Shown here: in pieces, positions 35,204-45,125 of the stretch
Layout of the letters: each line of letters opens with the position of its first letter
How positions within the stretch are numbered: position 1 is the stretch's first letter
DNA from: an uncultured Eubacteriales bacterium
GTDB lineage: Bacteria; Bacillota; Clostridia; Oscillospirales; Oscillospiraceae
DNA length: 64,000 nt
Direction of reading: 5' to 3'
Assembly (NCBI GenBank): GCA_900553805.1
Contig: USEU01000001.1
Span: 1 to 64,000, forward strand
Notes under the pieces: model-generated
The model's database searches: none
What the model saw: only the letters and a program-made list of their open reading frames with translations
What the model was told of the DNA's origin: nothing
Program-made: the position numbers and the translations under genes

Positions 35204-36569
35204 GATTACACTCCGTCAGGCAGCCGCCTGGTGCGGCGGCACGGTGGAAGAGAAATACGCGGACGTTACATTCCTCGGGGCCACCAACGATACCCGCACG
35301 CTCCAGCCGGGGCAGCTGTTCGTTGCCCTCCAGGGCGTGCGCGACGGCCACGAGTTCATTGACGACGCCATGGCCAAGGGCGCGGCGGCAGTGCTGTGCA
35401 CCCGCATGGTGGGAGACTATCCGGCCATCTACGTATCCAATACCCGTCTGGCGCTGGGCGAGATCGCCCGGCGGGAGAGAATGCGCATCGGTATGCAGGT
35501 GGTGGGCATCACCGGCTCCGTGGGCAAAAGCACCACCAAGGAAATGGTAGCCCAGGTGCTGGAGACCACCTTCCGCACGGCCAAGACCCCCGCCAATCAC
35601 AACAATGACATCGGCATGCCCATGGCTATCCTGGGAATGCCGGAGGATACCCAGGTGGCCGTGGTGGAGATGGGCATGAACCATTTCCGGGAGATGGCCT
35701 ACCTGTCCCGCATTGCCCGGCCGGACCTGGCGGTGATCCTGAACATCGGCACCGTCCACATGGAATTCCTCGGCTCCCAGGAGGGGATCCGCAAGGCAAA
35801 GATGGAGATCCTGGAGGGAATGGCCCCCGAGGGCAGGGTGCTGCTCAACGGAGACGACGCATTGCTTCGCAGCCTGGAGGAGCAGCCGACGCAGCCCATC
35901 CTCTATTATGGAACGGACAGCAGCCTGAACGTCTACGCTACGGATATCAAGCAGGGCAAGATGCTGCGCTTTACGGTACATGACGACGGCGGCGATTCCT
36001 TCCCCGTCCGGCTGCACGTGGATGGAGCGCACTATGTGTCCGATGCCCTGGCCGCCGCCACGGTGGGCCTGGCCATGGGCGTTACCCCGGCGAACATCCG
36101 CAACGGTCTGGATGCGTTCCGCAACATGGCAGGCCGCCAGGAGGTCCTGGAGGTCGGCGGCATCACCATCATCAAGGACTGCTACAACGCCGGCCCTGAG
36201 TCTATGGAGGCCGCGCTGAAGGTGCTGGGCGCCAAGCCCGGCCGCCGGATCGCGGTGCTGGGGGACATGCTGGAGCTGGGGGCCTGCACCTCGGCGGAGC
36301 ATTACCGGGTGGGCCGCCTGGCCGCGGAAAAAAGCGACCTGGTGTTCGCCTTCGGCCCCAATGCCGACCGGGTGGCGGCGGGCTGCCTCACCGGCGGCCT
36401 GGAGGGCTATCGCGCCCAGGCCTTTACGGACAAGGAAAAGATCATTGCCGCGGTGAAGCGTACGCTGAAGCCCGGCGATGTGGTCCTGGTAAAGGGCAGC
36501 CGGGGCATGCACATGGAGCAGATTGTAGACGCCATTGCGGCGGACGGAAAAGAGAAAGTGGGGAAATAA
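35196..36569 (+). CDS. murF: UDP-MurNAc-tripeptide:D-Ala-D-Ala ligase (457 aa)
   Basis: MurF adds D-Ala-D-Ala, completing the UDP-MurNAc-pentapeptide. GITGSVGKSTTKEMVA near 108-123 is the ATP loop. NHNNDIGMPMAIL, EMGMNHFREMAYLSRIARP and DCYNAGPESMEAAL are typical MurF blocks. It starts inside the end of murE and mraY follows after 3 bases. Confidence 0.95.
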   Translation: MGKITLRQAAAWCGGTVEEKYADVTFLGATNDTRTLQPGQLFVALQGVRDGHEFIDDAMAKGAAAVLCTRMVGDYPAIYVSNTRLALGEIARRERMRIGMQVVGITGSVGKSTTKEMVAQVLETTFRTAKTPANHNNDIGMPMAILGMPEDTQVAVVEMGMNHFREMAYLSRIARPDLAVILNIGTVHMEFLGSQEGIRKAKMEILEGMAPEGRVLLNGDDALLRSLEEQPTQPILYYGTDSSLNVYATDIKQGKMLRFTVHDDGGDSFPVRLHVDGAHYVSDALAAATVGLAMGVTPANIRNGLDAFRNMAGRQEVLEVGGITIIKDCYNAGPESMEAALKVLGAKPGRRIAVLGDMLELGACTSAEHYRVGRLAAEKSDLVFAFGPNADRVAAGCLTGGLEGYRAQAFTDKEKIIAAVKRTLKPGDVVLVKGSRGMHMEQIVDAIAADGKEKVGK

Positions 36570-36572
36570 CCG

Positions 36573-37559
36573 ATGGATCCGATGCTTCGTATTCTGATCA
36601 CTGCCGCAGTCTCCTGCGTTTTGGCGGGCATTATCATTCATTTTCTGCTGCCGGTGCTTCACGCACTGAAGGCGGGGCAGTCCATCCGCAAGATCGGCCC
36701 CACCTGGCACAACAACAAGGCGGGCACTCCGCTGATGGGCGGGCTGATGTTCATCTTCTCCAGCCTGCTGTGCCTGCTGGGGAACCTGCCCTGGATGGAG
36801 GACTATACCCCGTTTTATGTGTTCGCCCTGGCGTTCTGCTTCGGCATCATCGGCTTTTTGGATGATTTCTGCAAGGTCAAGTTCAAGCGCGACCTGGGCC
36901 TGACCGCTATCCAGAAGGCAATGCTGCAAATGGCGGTGTCCGCGGTCTTTGTGTATGTGCTCTACCGCACCCACAGCCTGACCTGCGATCTGTATATCCC
37001 CTTTACGGATGTGACGATCTATCTGCCTCTGCCGGTGTATATCGTTTTTGCCATGTTCGTCATGGTGGGCTGCGACAACGCGGTGAACCTGACTGACGGC
37101 ATCGACGGGCTGAGCAGCTCTGTCACCATTCCTGTGATGGTATTCTTCACGGCGGCCAGCGTGGCGCTGAAGCGCTATGATCTGGCGCTGATGCCCGCCG
37201 CCATGATCGGCGGATTGCTGGCCTACCTGAGCCTGAATTGGCATCCGGCCAAGCTCTTTATGGGCGACACCGGCTCGCTGTTCATGGGCGGTGTGGTGTG
37301 CGCCATGTCCTTTGCGTTGGACATGCCGCTGGTGCTGATCCTGGTGGGCTTTGTGTATATCTGCGAGACGCTTTCCGTGATTTTGCAGGTGACCTATTTT
37401 AAGCTGACCCATGGCAAGCGCCTGTTTAAAATGTCCCCCATCCACCATCACTTTGAGATGTGCGGCTGGAAGGAGGAAAAAATCGTGCTCATCTTTGCGG
37501 CGGTGTCCGCACTGATGTGCATCCTGGCCTGGTTCAGCATTTCCGGGAAGATCGGCTGA
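36573..37559 (+). CDS. mraY: Phospho-MurNAc-pentapeptide transferase (328 aa)
   Basis: MraY is a ten-helix membrane enzyme that makes lipid I on the inner face of the membrane. Signature segments are GTPLMGGLMFI, FLDDFCKVKFKR (the DD motif), NAVNLTDGIDGL and the C-terminal SPIHHHFEMCGWKEEKIV. Length is normal. The usual next gene, murD, is absent; a small GCCCGC/GCGGGC hairpin leads to ftsW. Confidence 0.96.
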   Translation: MDPMLRILITAAVSCVLAGIIIHFLLPVLHALKAGQSIRKIGPTWHNNKAGTPLMGGLMFIFSSLLCLLGNLPWMEDYTPFYVFALAFCFGIIGFLDDFCKVKFKRDLGLTAIQKAMLQMAVSAVFVYVLYRTHSLTCDLYIPFTDVTIYLPLPVYIVFAMFVMVGCDNAVNLTDGIDGLSSSVTIPVMVFFTAASVALKRYDLALMPAAMIGGLLAYLSLNWHPAKLFMGDTGSLFMGGVVCAMSFALDMPLVLILVGFVYICETLSVILQVTYFKLTHGKRLFKMSPIHHHFEMCGWKEEKIVLIFAAVSALMCILAWFSISGKIG

Positions 37560-37606
37560 TCGATTTTTACGCCCGCGTTGGCGGGCGGCGGCGAAAGGGA
37601 GCAAGT

Positions 37607-38761
37607 ATGGCAGCAGCAATGCATGCCAAAGAGGACCGTCGCCCCCTGAGGGCGATGCCAAGTGTGGACTATCCCTTTTTGATCCTGGTGCTGCTGGCGC
37701 TGATCGTGGGGCTTACGGTGCTCTACTCCGCCAGCTTTGCCCAGAGTGAATACGATACCGGGTATCAAAGCTCCACCCGGTATCTGCAAAAGCAGGCCAT
37801 CTGCGCCGGGATCGGGCTGGCGGCCTTGGCGGCGTTCAGCCGCATTCCGGCAAACATGTGGCTCCGCTTTGCCTGGCCCATGTACCTGGGCAGCATTTTG
37901 CTGCTGCTGGGGGTGCTGGTGGTGGGCGAGTCGGTGAACGGCGCACGGCGCTGGATCAACGTGGCCGGTATCCAGTTCCAGCCCTCGGAGCTTGCCAAAT
38001 TTACAATGATCCTGATGTTCGGGCGGCTGACCCGGAAGTACGGCGACCGGGCGGAAAAATTCCGCTACGGCGTCCTGGGCTTTGGGGCGGCCATGCTGGG
38101 CATTCTGGTGCCGCTGGCGCTGGAAAAGCACCTGAGCGCCATCATGCTGATGGGCATGGTGGGCGTGGTGATGATGTTTGTGGCGGGCACCCGCGTCCGA
38201 TGGCTCCTGGCCGGGGCCGGGGCGGCGGCTGTGTTTGTGGTGATCTACGTCAGCCTGATGGGCTACGCCGGTGACCGCATTACCGCCTGGCTCCACCCGG
38301 AGCGCGACCCCGGGGACACGGGCTATCAGATTTTGCAATCCCTGTACGCCATCGGTTCCGGGGGCGTATTCGGACTTGGCTTCGGAAAAAGCAGGCAGAA
38401 ATATCTTTATCTGCCCTTTCAATATAACGACTATATCTTTGCGGTCATCTGCGAGGAGCTGGGACTGGTGGGGGCTTCGGCCGTCATGCTGCTCCTGGCC
38501 GCGCTGATCCTGCGGGGCTATTGGGTGGCGCTGCATGCCCAGGACCGATTTTCTACGGTGCTGGCGGCGGGGCTGATTACCCTCATTGCCGTGCAGACGG
38601 TGCTGAACCTGGGCGTGGTGACCAATCTGCTGCCGTCCACCGGCATCGCCCTGCCGTTCTTTTCCTACGGCGGGACGGCGCTGGCGGTGAATCTGGGGGA
38701 GATGGGCATTGTGCTCAGCATTTCCCGGCACTGCGGCGAGAGAAAAATTTTGGAGGCTTGA
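37607..38761 (+). CDS. ftsW: SEDS peptidoglycan polymerase FtsW/SpoVE (384 aa)
   Basis: This is a polytopic SEDS glycosyltransferase that polymerises lipid II with its class B PBP partner. Typical blocks are LVLLALIVGLTVLYSAS, GARRWINVAGIQFQPSELAKF, DPGDTGYQILQSLYAIGSGG and LPSTGIALPFFSYGGTAL. The ATG at 37607 follows AAAGGGA; the frame is open further upstream but that part overlaps mraY. Its partner is most likely the PBP encoded in this cluster. Confidence 0.94.
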   Translation: MAAAMHAKEDRRPLRAMPSVDYPFLILVLLALIVGLTVLYSASFAQSEYDTGYQSSTRYLQKQAICAGIGLAALAAFSRIPANMWLRFAWPMYLGSILLLLGVLVVGESVNGARRWINVAGIQFQPSELAKFTMILMFGRLTRKYGDRAEKFRYGVLGFGAAMLGILVPLALEKHLSAIMLMGMVGVVMMFVAGTRVRWLLAGAGAAAVFVVIYVSLMGYAGDRITAWLHPERDPGDTGYQILQSLYAIGSGGVFGLGFGKSRQKYLYLPFQYNDYIFAVICEELGLVGASAVMLLLAALILRGYWVALHAQDRFSTVLAAGLITLIAVQTVLNLGVVTNLLPSTGIALPFFSYGGTALAVNLGEMGIVLSISRHCGERKILEA

Positions 38762-38764
38762 ACC

Positions 38765-39892
38765 ATGAATCTGATTTTCACCTGCGGCGGGACCGCCGGT
38801 CATATCAACCCGGCGCTGGCCGTGGCAAACATGATGCGGGAGCGCCACCCGGATTGCCGGATCCTGTTTATCGGCGCGACGGGCCATATGGAGGAGAAGC
38901 TGGTGCCCCAGGCGGGGTATGAGCTGAAGTGTCTCCCCGGCTCCGGCCTGAGCCGGAAGCTCAGCCCGGCCGGTATCAAGCAGAATTTCCGTGCGGTGAA
39001 GCGCGTGCTGGACGCGGTGCGGGAGTGCAAGCGGATCTTCCGGGAATTTCAGCCGGATGTGATCATCGGCACCGGCGGCTATGCCAGCTTCCCGGCGCTG
39101 TACGCGGGTTCTGCCATGAAGATCCCTGTGTGCGTCCATGAGAGCAACGCCGTTCCCGGCGTCACCACCAAGCTGGCGGCCCGGCTGGCCGACCGGGTGC
39201 TGGTCTGCTTTGAGGAGAGCAAAAAGCTCTATCCCAACCCCGCCAAGGTAGAGGTGGTGGGAATGCCCGTGCGCAAGGAATTCATCTACGGCGATCGGGA
39301 GAAGGCCCGGCGGGAGCTTGGTATCGGCGACGAGCCGGTGGTGCTCTCCGCCTTCGGTAGCCTGGGCGCAAAGGTGATGAACCAGACCATGGCGGAGCTG
39401 TTCCACCTGGAAAAGGAGGAGAATTTCCCTTTCCGCCACATCCATGCCACCGGCAGCTTCGGCTGGGAATGGATGCCGGGGCTGGTGCGTGAAAAGGGCA
39501 TCGACTTGGAGCGCGACAGCCGCGTTGAAATGAAGGAATACTTCTACAACATGCCCACCCTGATGGCGGCGGCGGACGTGATGATCAGCCGTGCCGGAGC
39601 TTCCACCTGCAATGAGATCGCGGCCGCCGGACTGCCCTGCATCCTGATCCCATCGCCCAACGTCACCAACAATCATCAGGAGAAGAACGCCCGGGTGCTG
39701 GAGGGCAGGCAGGGCGCGGTGGTGGTGCTGGAAAAGGACTGCACTGCCCCGGCGCTTTACGGCGAGATCAAGTCGCTCCTTGCAGACCCCGGCCGCCGGG
39801 CGGAGATGGGAAAAAACCTGCGCCAGATGGTGCGGCTTGACAGCGCCGAGCGGATCTGTGATATTGTCGAGCAGATAGCCAAGCGCGCTTAG
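38765..39892 (+). CDS. murG: UDP-GlcNAc:lipid I N-acetylglucosaminyltransferase (375 aa)
   Basis: MurG, a GT28 enzyme, makes lipid II. The N-terminal FTCGGTAGHINPALAVANMM, IIGTGGYASFPALYAG, HESNAVPGVTTKLAAR and the C-terminal SRAGASTCNEIAAAGLPCILIP are diagnostic. It follows ftsW after 3 bases. No murB or murC follows. Confidence 0.95.
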   Translation: MNLIFTCGGTAGHINPALAVANMMRERHPDCRILFIGATGHMEEKLVPQAGYELKCLPGSGLSRKLSPAGIKQNFRAVKRVLDAVRECKRIFREFQPDVIIGTGGYASFPALYAGSAMKIPVCVHESNAVPGVTTKLAARLADRVLVCFEESKKLYPNPAKVEVVGMPVRKEFIYGDREKARRELGIGDEPVVLSAFGSLGAKVMNQTMAELFHLEKEENFPFRHIHATGSFGWEWMPGLVREKGIDLERDSRVEMKEYFYNMPTLMAAADVMISRAGASTCNEIAAAGLPCILIPSPNVTNNHQEKNARVLEGRQGAVVVLEKDCTAPALYGEIKSLLADPGRRAEMGKNLRQMVRLDSAERICDIVEQIAKRA

Positions 39893-40001
39893 GCACCCAA
39901 GAAAGCAACCCCATACCGTTTAGAATATCATCGAACTGGATCAGAAGCTTCCTGATTCGGAAAACGGATCCCCAAGATAACCGCTTTCCAGGAGGAAAAA
40001 C

Positions 40002-41321
40002 ATGGAAACAAAAGAAAAGAAACGGGAGAAGAGCGCCCCGTCAAAGAAGCGCCCCGCCGCGAAGAGCGCTGTCCCCGACCGCCGCGCCCCGGCCCGCACG
40101 GCCCGCCCGCAGCGGCCCCAGGCGGACCCCAACGCCTCTTACGAGGTATATGTGCCCGACGCGGAGAGCCAGCGCACCCGCCATGCCGCAGACGCCTTGC
40201 GGGATACAGCGCCCGCCCGCGCGCCCCGCAAGGCGTCTGCCGCTCCCAGGAAGCGGCGGCCCGCCGCCGGGCAGGATGCCGACTACCAGCCCTACCGTCG
40301 GGCAAACCAGCGCAGCAAAGTGCAGAAAAAGCAGAATCTCCGGCAGCGGGTAGCCAGGTTCTTCTCCTATCAGAACCCGGTGGCCAAGCTCTTTTACAAA
40401 GAGGACCCCTCTGTATTCGGCGACGATGCCAGCGCTGTCCGCCGGGAAAAGCGGGCGGCGGAGGCGGAACGCAAGCGCAAGCGGGCCGAGCGGCTGAATA
40501 CTCCAGCTGCCATTTACACCCAGCCCACGTCCTTTAACAGCCGCCGCCTGGCCATTCAGATGATCACCATTCTGGGCCTGGTGCTGGCCCTGGTGCTGGG
40601 CATGTCGGTGTTCTTCAAGGTGGAGAACGTGGCAGTGGTGGGCGCGCAGTCATACAGCCCTGAAGCCATCCGGGATCAGGCCGGCATCAAGAAAGGGGAG
40701 AACCTGCTCACCCTGGGCAGGACCAAAGCCTCCGGCAAGATCATTGCCAACCTTCCCTATGTAAAAAGTGCCAGGATTGGAATAAAATTGCCGGATACGG
40801 TTATTATTGAGATAGAGGAGTCCCCTGTCCTTTACTCCATTCAGGACCAGGACGGCGTATGGTGGCTGATCAATTCCGACGGTAAGGTGGCCGAACAGAC
40901 CAATGCCCAAACCGCCCGCGGCTATACAAAGGTCCTGGGCGTGACCATCTATCAGCCCCAGGCCGGTGAGGCCGCCGTGGCCACCGAAACAGCGCCCACC
41001 GAGACAGATCCCTCCGGCGAGTCCATCCCCGTGCTCATTACCGGGATGCAGCGCCTCAACGCGGCGCTGAAGATCCTTCAGGAGCTGGAGCTGAACGACA
41101 TCGTGGGCGACGCGGCCAGCGTGGACGTGAGCCAGCTCCAGGACATCATTCTGTGGTACGGCACCCAGTACCAGGTGAACCTGGGCGATATCGATCGGAT
41201 CGAAATGAAAATTCCCTACATGAAGAGCGCCATTGCGCAGATGAGCGACTACCAGACCGGCATTCTGGACATCAGCTTCACCACCTGGACCAACGAAATT
41301 GGCTATACACCCTTCGGATGA
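40002..41321 (+). CDS. ftsQ: Cell division protein FtsQ/DivIB (439 aa)
   Basis: A long basic, Pro/Ala/Arg-rich cytoplasmic part (residues 1-180) precedes one membrane helix (about 185-207). A POTRA domain then starts at FFKVENVAVVGAQSYSPEAIRDQAGIKKGENL. The FtsQ_DivIB region follows with an Ala/Thr/Glu insert. The protein stabilises the FtsL/DivIC complex and regulates septal synthesis. The cytoplasmic tail is much longer than in Bacillus DivIB. Position between murG and ftsZ supports the call. Confidence 0.9.
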   Translation: METKEKKREKSAPSKKRPAAKSAVPDRRAPARTARPQRPQADPNASYEVYVPDAESQRTRHAADALRDTAPARAPRKASAAPRKRRPAAGQDADYQPYRRANQRSKVQKKQNLRQRVARFFSYQNPVAKLFYKEDPSVFGDDASAVRREKRAAEAERKRKRAERLNTPAAIYTQPTSFNSRRLAIQMITILGLVLALVLGMSVFFKVENVAVVGAQSYSPEAIRDQAGIKKGENLLTLGRTKASGKIIANLPYVKSARIGIKLPDTVIIEIEESPVLYSIQDQDGVWWLINSDGKVAEQTNAQTARGYTKVLGVTIYQPQAGEAAVATETAPTETDPSGESIPVLITGMQRLNAALKILQELELNDIVGDAASVDVSQLQDIILWYGTQYQVNLGDIDRIEMKIPYMKSAIAQMSDYQTGILDISFTTWTNEIGYTPFG

Positions 41322-41355
41322 CGGGAATATTTTGCCGAAAAAATGAGATTTTCTA

Positions 41356-41384
41356 TTGACCAATCCGCATTTTCACGCTAGAAT
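41356..41384 (+). promoter_or_regulatory. Promoter of ftsZ
   Basis: TTGACC (41356-41361), a 17-base spacer and TAGAAT (41379-41384) lie in the 136-base gap after ftsQ. FtsZ can thus be made at higher levels than the rest of the cluster. Confidence 0.75.
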
Positions 41385-41457
41385 AGAAAAGCATAGGTGA
41401 AATTACTGCGGCAATTCCGGCTGCGCTGCGTATCACGATACATAGGAGGAAGAATAT

Positions 41458-42555
<1,098 letters not shown>

Positions 42556-42562
42556 AACGAGG

Positions 42563-42599
42563 GGTGCTGTCTCACAGGCGTGGGGCAGCACCTTTTTTC
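42563..42599 (+). terminator. Terminator of ftsZ / dcw cluster
   Basis: GGTGCTG (42563-42569) pairs with CAGCACC (42586-42592) and is followed by a T-run. Confidence 0.85.
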
Positions 42600-42618
42600 T
42601 GTGGCGTGGAGATTGATT

Positions 42619-43368
42619 ATGGATTCATACAAAGCGCTGTCAGCCAGCTACGACCGGCTGACCAGGGATGTGGACTATCGCGCCATGGTGGCGTTTTATT
42701 TTGAGATCATCCGGCGGGAGAAGGTCGCGGTGCGTACCGCCGCCGATCTGGCCTGCGGCACCGGCTCTGTGACGGCGCTGCTGGCGCAAAGAGGCCTGCC
42801 GGTGGTCGGGGTGGATTTGTCCGAGGACATGCTGACCCAGGCGCAGCAAAAGACCCAGGCGCTGACCCCGCGCCCGGTGTTCCTGCACCAGGATCTGGCA
42901 AGACTTTACCTTCCTCGGGGAGTGGATCTGGTGGTGTGCGCCCTGGACAGCCTGGATTACATCATCGCCCCTGATGACTGCGCCGCCGCCATCAGGCGCG
43001 TCTACAAGGCCCTGAATCCCGGCGGCATTTTCATTTTTGATGTGAACACCCCGGAAAAGCTCCAAGCCATGGACGGTCAGGTTTTCCTGGACGAGGACGA
43101 AAATGTTTACTGCGTCTGGCGGGGGGAATTTGACAGGAAAAGTAATATCTGCTCCTACGGCATGGATCTGTTTCAGCGGCAGGGAAATATGTGGCGGCGC
43201 TCCTTTGAAGAGCATCGGGAGTATGCCTATACCCGCCCGCAGCTGACACGCTTTTTAAAGGCGGCGGGCTTTACTGGAATTCACGTATACGGCGACCGAA
43301 CCTTTGCGGCCCCCAGGGAAGGGGAGCAGCGGATGTTTTTCAGCGCCAGGAAAGGAAAAATAAAATGA
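42619..43368 (+). CDS. Class I SAM-dependent methyltransferase (249 aa)
   Basis: A Rossmann methyltransferase with motif I DLACGTGSVTALLA (near 42-55), an acidic residue in GVDLSEDML and LVVCALDSLDYI as the post-motif. The rest is beta-rich, with FDVNTPEKL as in small-molecule methylases. The substrate is unknown. Its stop overlaps the hslO start by 4 bases, so the two are co-translated; this pairing is a context clue only. The ATG at 42619 fits motif spacing; the ribosome site GTGGAG is weak. Confidence 0.85.
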   Translation: MDSYKALSASYDRLTRDVDYRAMVAFYFEIIRREKVAVRTAADLACGTGSVTALLAQRGLPVVGVDLSEDMLTQAQQKTQALTPRPVFLHQDLARLYLPRGVDLVVCALDSLDYIIAPDDCAAAIRRVYKALNPGGIFIFDVNTPEKLQAMDGQVFLDEDENVYCVWRGEFDRKSNICSYGMDLFQRQGNMWRRSFEEHREYAYTRPQLTRFLKAAGFTGIHVYGDRTFAAPREGEQRMFFSARKGKIK

Positions 43369-44243
43369 AGGATTATCTTGTTCGCGGCATGAGCATGGAC
43401 GGCTTTGTGAAGCTGGTGGCCATCCGCTCCACGGAAATTGTCCGCCGCGCCGCGCAGATTCACCATACCACCCCCAACGCCACCGCGGCCCTTGGCAGGG
43501 CGCTGACGGCGGCCTCCATGATGGGCAATATGCAGAAGGTGGAGGACGGCTCCATGACCATGCAGGTCCGCGGCGGCGGCCCCATCGGCACCATCACGGT
43601 AGTGTCCGACGCCGTAGGCAACGTGCGCGGCTGTGTGACGGAGCCCCGTGTTCCGCTGGTGGAGAAATACCCCGGTAAGCTGGATGTTGGGGCCACCGTG
43701 GGCACCGACGGCACCCTGACGGTGATCCGTGACCTCCGGCTGAAGGAGCCGTATGTGGGCTCTACGGCGCTGGTATCCGGCGAGATCGCGGACGATGTGA
43801 CCGCCTATTTTGCCCAGAGCGAACAGACCCCCACCGCCTGCGCCCTTGGCGTGCTGGTGGACCGGGATCTGAGCGTCAAGGTGGCGGGGGGCTATATCGT
43901 CCAGCTGCTCCCCGGCGCGCCGGACGATGTGATCGACAAGGTGGAGCAGGGTATCCATCGGGCCGGAGCCGTCACCCCTATGCTGGAGCAGGGTATGACC
44001 CCGGAGGATATCCTGGGTCAGGTGTTCGGGGACCTGGGCGTGGTGTTCCTGGATACCGTGGAGGTTGCCTATAAATGCTACTGCACCCGCAGCCGGGTGG
44101 AAAGCGCCCTCATCAGCCTGGGCAGGGCTGAGCTGGAGGAGATCGCGCAGGAGGGCAAGACCTTCCCTGTGGAGTGCCAGTTCTGCGATACCGTGTATCA
44201 ATTTACCCCGGAGGACATTCAGACGCTGCTGGAAAAAATCTGA
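43365..44243 (+). CDS. hslO: Redox-regulated chaperone Hsp33 (292 aa)
   Basis: Hsp33 is a holdase switched on when its zinc-bound cysteines oxidise. The N-terminal domain shows ALGRALTAASMMG and QVRGGGPIGTITVVSDAVG. The C-terminal switch has CYC near 238-240 and CQFC near 270-273, the usual CxC and CxxC pairs. Length is normal. In an anaerobe it would protect proteins during oxygen or hypochlorite stress. Confidence 0.95.
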   Translation: MKDYLVRGMSMDGFVKLVAIRSTEIVRRAAQIHHTTPNATAALGRALTAASMMGNMQKVEDGSMTMQVRGGGPIGTITVVSDAVGNVRGCVTEPRVPLVEKYPGKLDVGATVGTDGTLTVIRDLRLKEPYVGSTALVSGEIADDVTAYFAQSEQTPTACALGVLVDRDLSVKVAGGYIVQLLPGAPDDVIDKVEQGIHRAGAVTPMLEQGMTPEDILGQVFGDLGVVFLDTVEVAYKCYCTRSRVESALISLGRAELEEIAQEGKTFPVECQFCDTVYQFTPEDIQTLLEKI

Positions 44244-44317
44244 TATTTCGCCCATTTTGGTGGGAAACAGCGGGCATTTGACCTGATAATATTTTTGAAA
44301 AAATTTGGGAAAATTGC

Positions 44318-44346
44318 TTGACAAAACAGGGCCTTCCGTGTATAAT
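44318..44346 (+). promoter_or_regulatory. Promoter of the tRNA cluster
   Basis: Consensus TTGACA (44318-44323), a 17-base spacer and TATAAT (44341-44346) lie 41 bases before the first tRNA gene. Confidence 0.9.
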
Positions 44347-44387
44347 GAATCCCGTCGCTGAGGGGAACACACGGCGGCAAGTCCCTT

Positions 44388-44463
44388 GGGAGCATAGCTC
44401 AGCTGGGAGAGCACATGCCTTACAAGCATGGGGTCACAGGTTCGAGCCCTGTTGTTCCCACCA
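44388..44463 (+). tRNA. tRNA-Val (anticodon TAC)
   Basis: Acceptor arms GGGAGCA and TGTTCCC pair. The anticodon loop CTTACAA gives TAC, and GGTTCGAGCCC is the T arm. CCA is encoded. Confidence 0.95.
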
Positions 44464-44470
44464 TTTATTT

Positions 44471-44547
44471 GGCCCGGTGGTGCAGTCGGTTAGCACGCCA
44501 GCCTGTCACGCTGGAGGTCGACGGTTCGAGTCCGTTCCGGGTCGCCA
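44471..44547 (+). tRNA. tRNA-Asp (anticodon GTC)
   Basis: Acceptor GGCCCGG pairs with CCGGGTC, discriminator G, CCA encoded. The loop CTGTCAC gives anticodon GTC. Confidence 0.95.
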
Positions 44548-44595
44548 TTTTTGATATCTTTTGCATCCGAGTGGAGTGCAAATTCCGCTCGATAT

Positions 44596-44671
<76 letters not shown>

Positions 44672-44674
44672 GAT

Positions 44675-44750
44675 GCGGGTGTAGCTCATCTGGTAGAGCG
44701 CCACCTTGCCAAGGTGGAGGTAGCGAGTTCGAGCCTCGTCACCCGCTCCA
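44675..44750 (+). tRNA. tRNA-Gly (anticodon GCC)
   Basis: Acceptor GCGGGTG pairs with CACCCGC, discriminator T, CCA encoded. The loop TTGCCAA gives anticodon GCC. Confidence 0.95.
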
Positions 44751-44755
44751 AAAAA

Positions 44756-44784
44756 AATAAGGAACGCCGGTTGCGTTCCTTATT
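44756..44784 (+). terminator. Hairpin between tRNA-Gly and tRNA-Cys
   Basis: AATAAGGAACGC (44756-44767) pairs with GCGTTCCTTATT (44773-44784). The T-run is short, so it may be a terminator with read-through or a processing signal. Confidence 0.6.
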
Positions 44785-44790
44785 TCATAT

Positions 44791-44865
44791 GGTACCGTAG
44801 CCAAGTGGTAAGGCAAGGGTCTGCAAAACCCTCATTCCCCAGTTCAAATCTGGGCGGTACCTCCA
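44791..44865 (+). tRNA. tRNA-Cys (anticodon GCA)
   Basis: Acceptor GGTACCG pairs with CGGTACC, discriminator T, CCA encoded. The loop TCTGCAAAA gives anticodon GCA. It is the last tRNA before the integrase remnant. Confidence 0.95.
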
Positions 44866-44868
44866 AGT

Positions 44869-44906
44869 AACTTCGTGTAGTTGTTTCACTACACGAAGTT
44901 TTTTTG
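44869..44906 (+). terminator. Terminator of the tRNA cluster
   Basis: AACTTCGTGTAG (44869-44880) pairs perfectly with CTACACGAAGTT (44889-44900), followed by a T-run. Confidence 0.92.
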
Positions 44907-45046
44907 TTCATATACTCTTTTTATCCCCGAAAACGTGGCAGATTATTAACATTTTCTACCACTTTACAAGTAGCTGCCTCTGTGATATTATATCTATATT
45001 TAGAACACTTGTTTGCATATGTGCCAAGTAGTGCTAAGTAGTATTA

Positions 45047-45111
45047 CATAGTATCATTTAATAGATAACCTAATAGATAACCTCGTACTATGTCAGGTTA
45101 TCTATCCATCA
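45047..45111. repeat. Direct and inverted repeats in front of the integrase remnant
   Basis: AATAGATAACCT occurs twice in tandem near 45059-45082, and the reverse complement AGGTTATCTAT follows near 45097-45107. ACATAGTA and TACTATGT also face each other across the block. The pattern resembles an operator or recombinase arm-binding region of an integrative element. No att duplication could be shown. The DNA from 44900 to 46130 is clearly AT-richer than its surroundings. Confidence 0.45.
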
Positions 45112-45125
45112 ACGGAGGTATTTTC

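Noticed and set aside
37460-37606. Longer N-terminus of FtsW starting inside mraY
   Set aside because: It would overlap mraY in another frame, reads as low-quality sequence and lies upstream of a proper ribosome site at ATG 37607.
41322-41457. A possible ftsA or small gene between ftsQ and ftsZ
   Set aside because: Only 136 bases are available and they hold a good promoter; no frame with a ribosome site is present.
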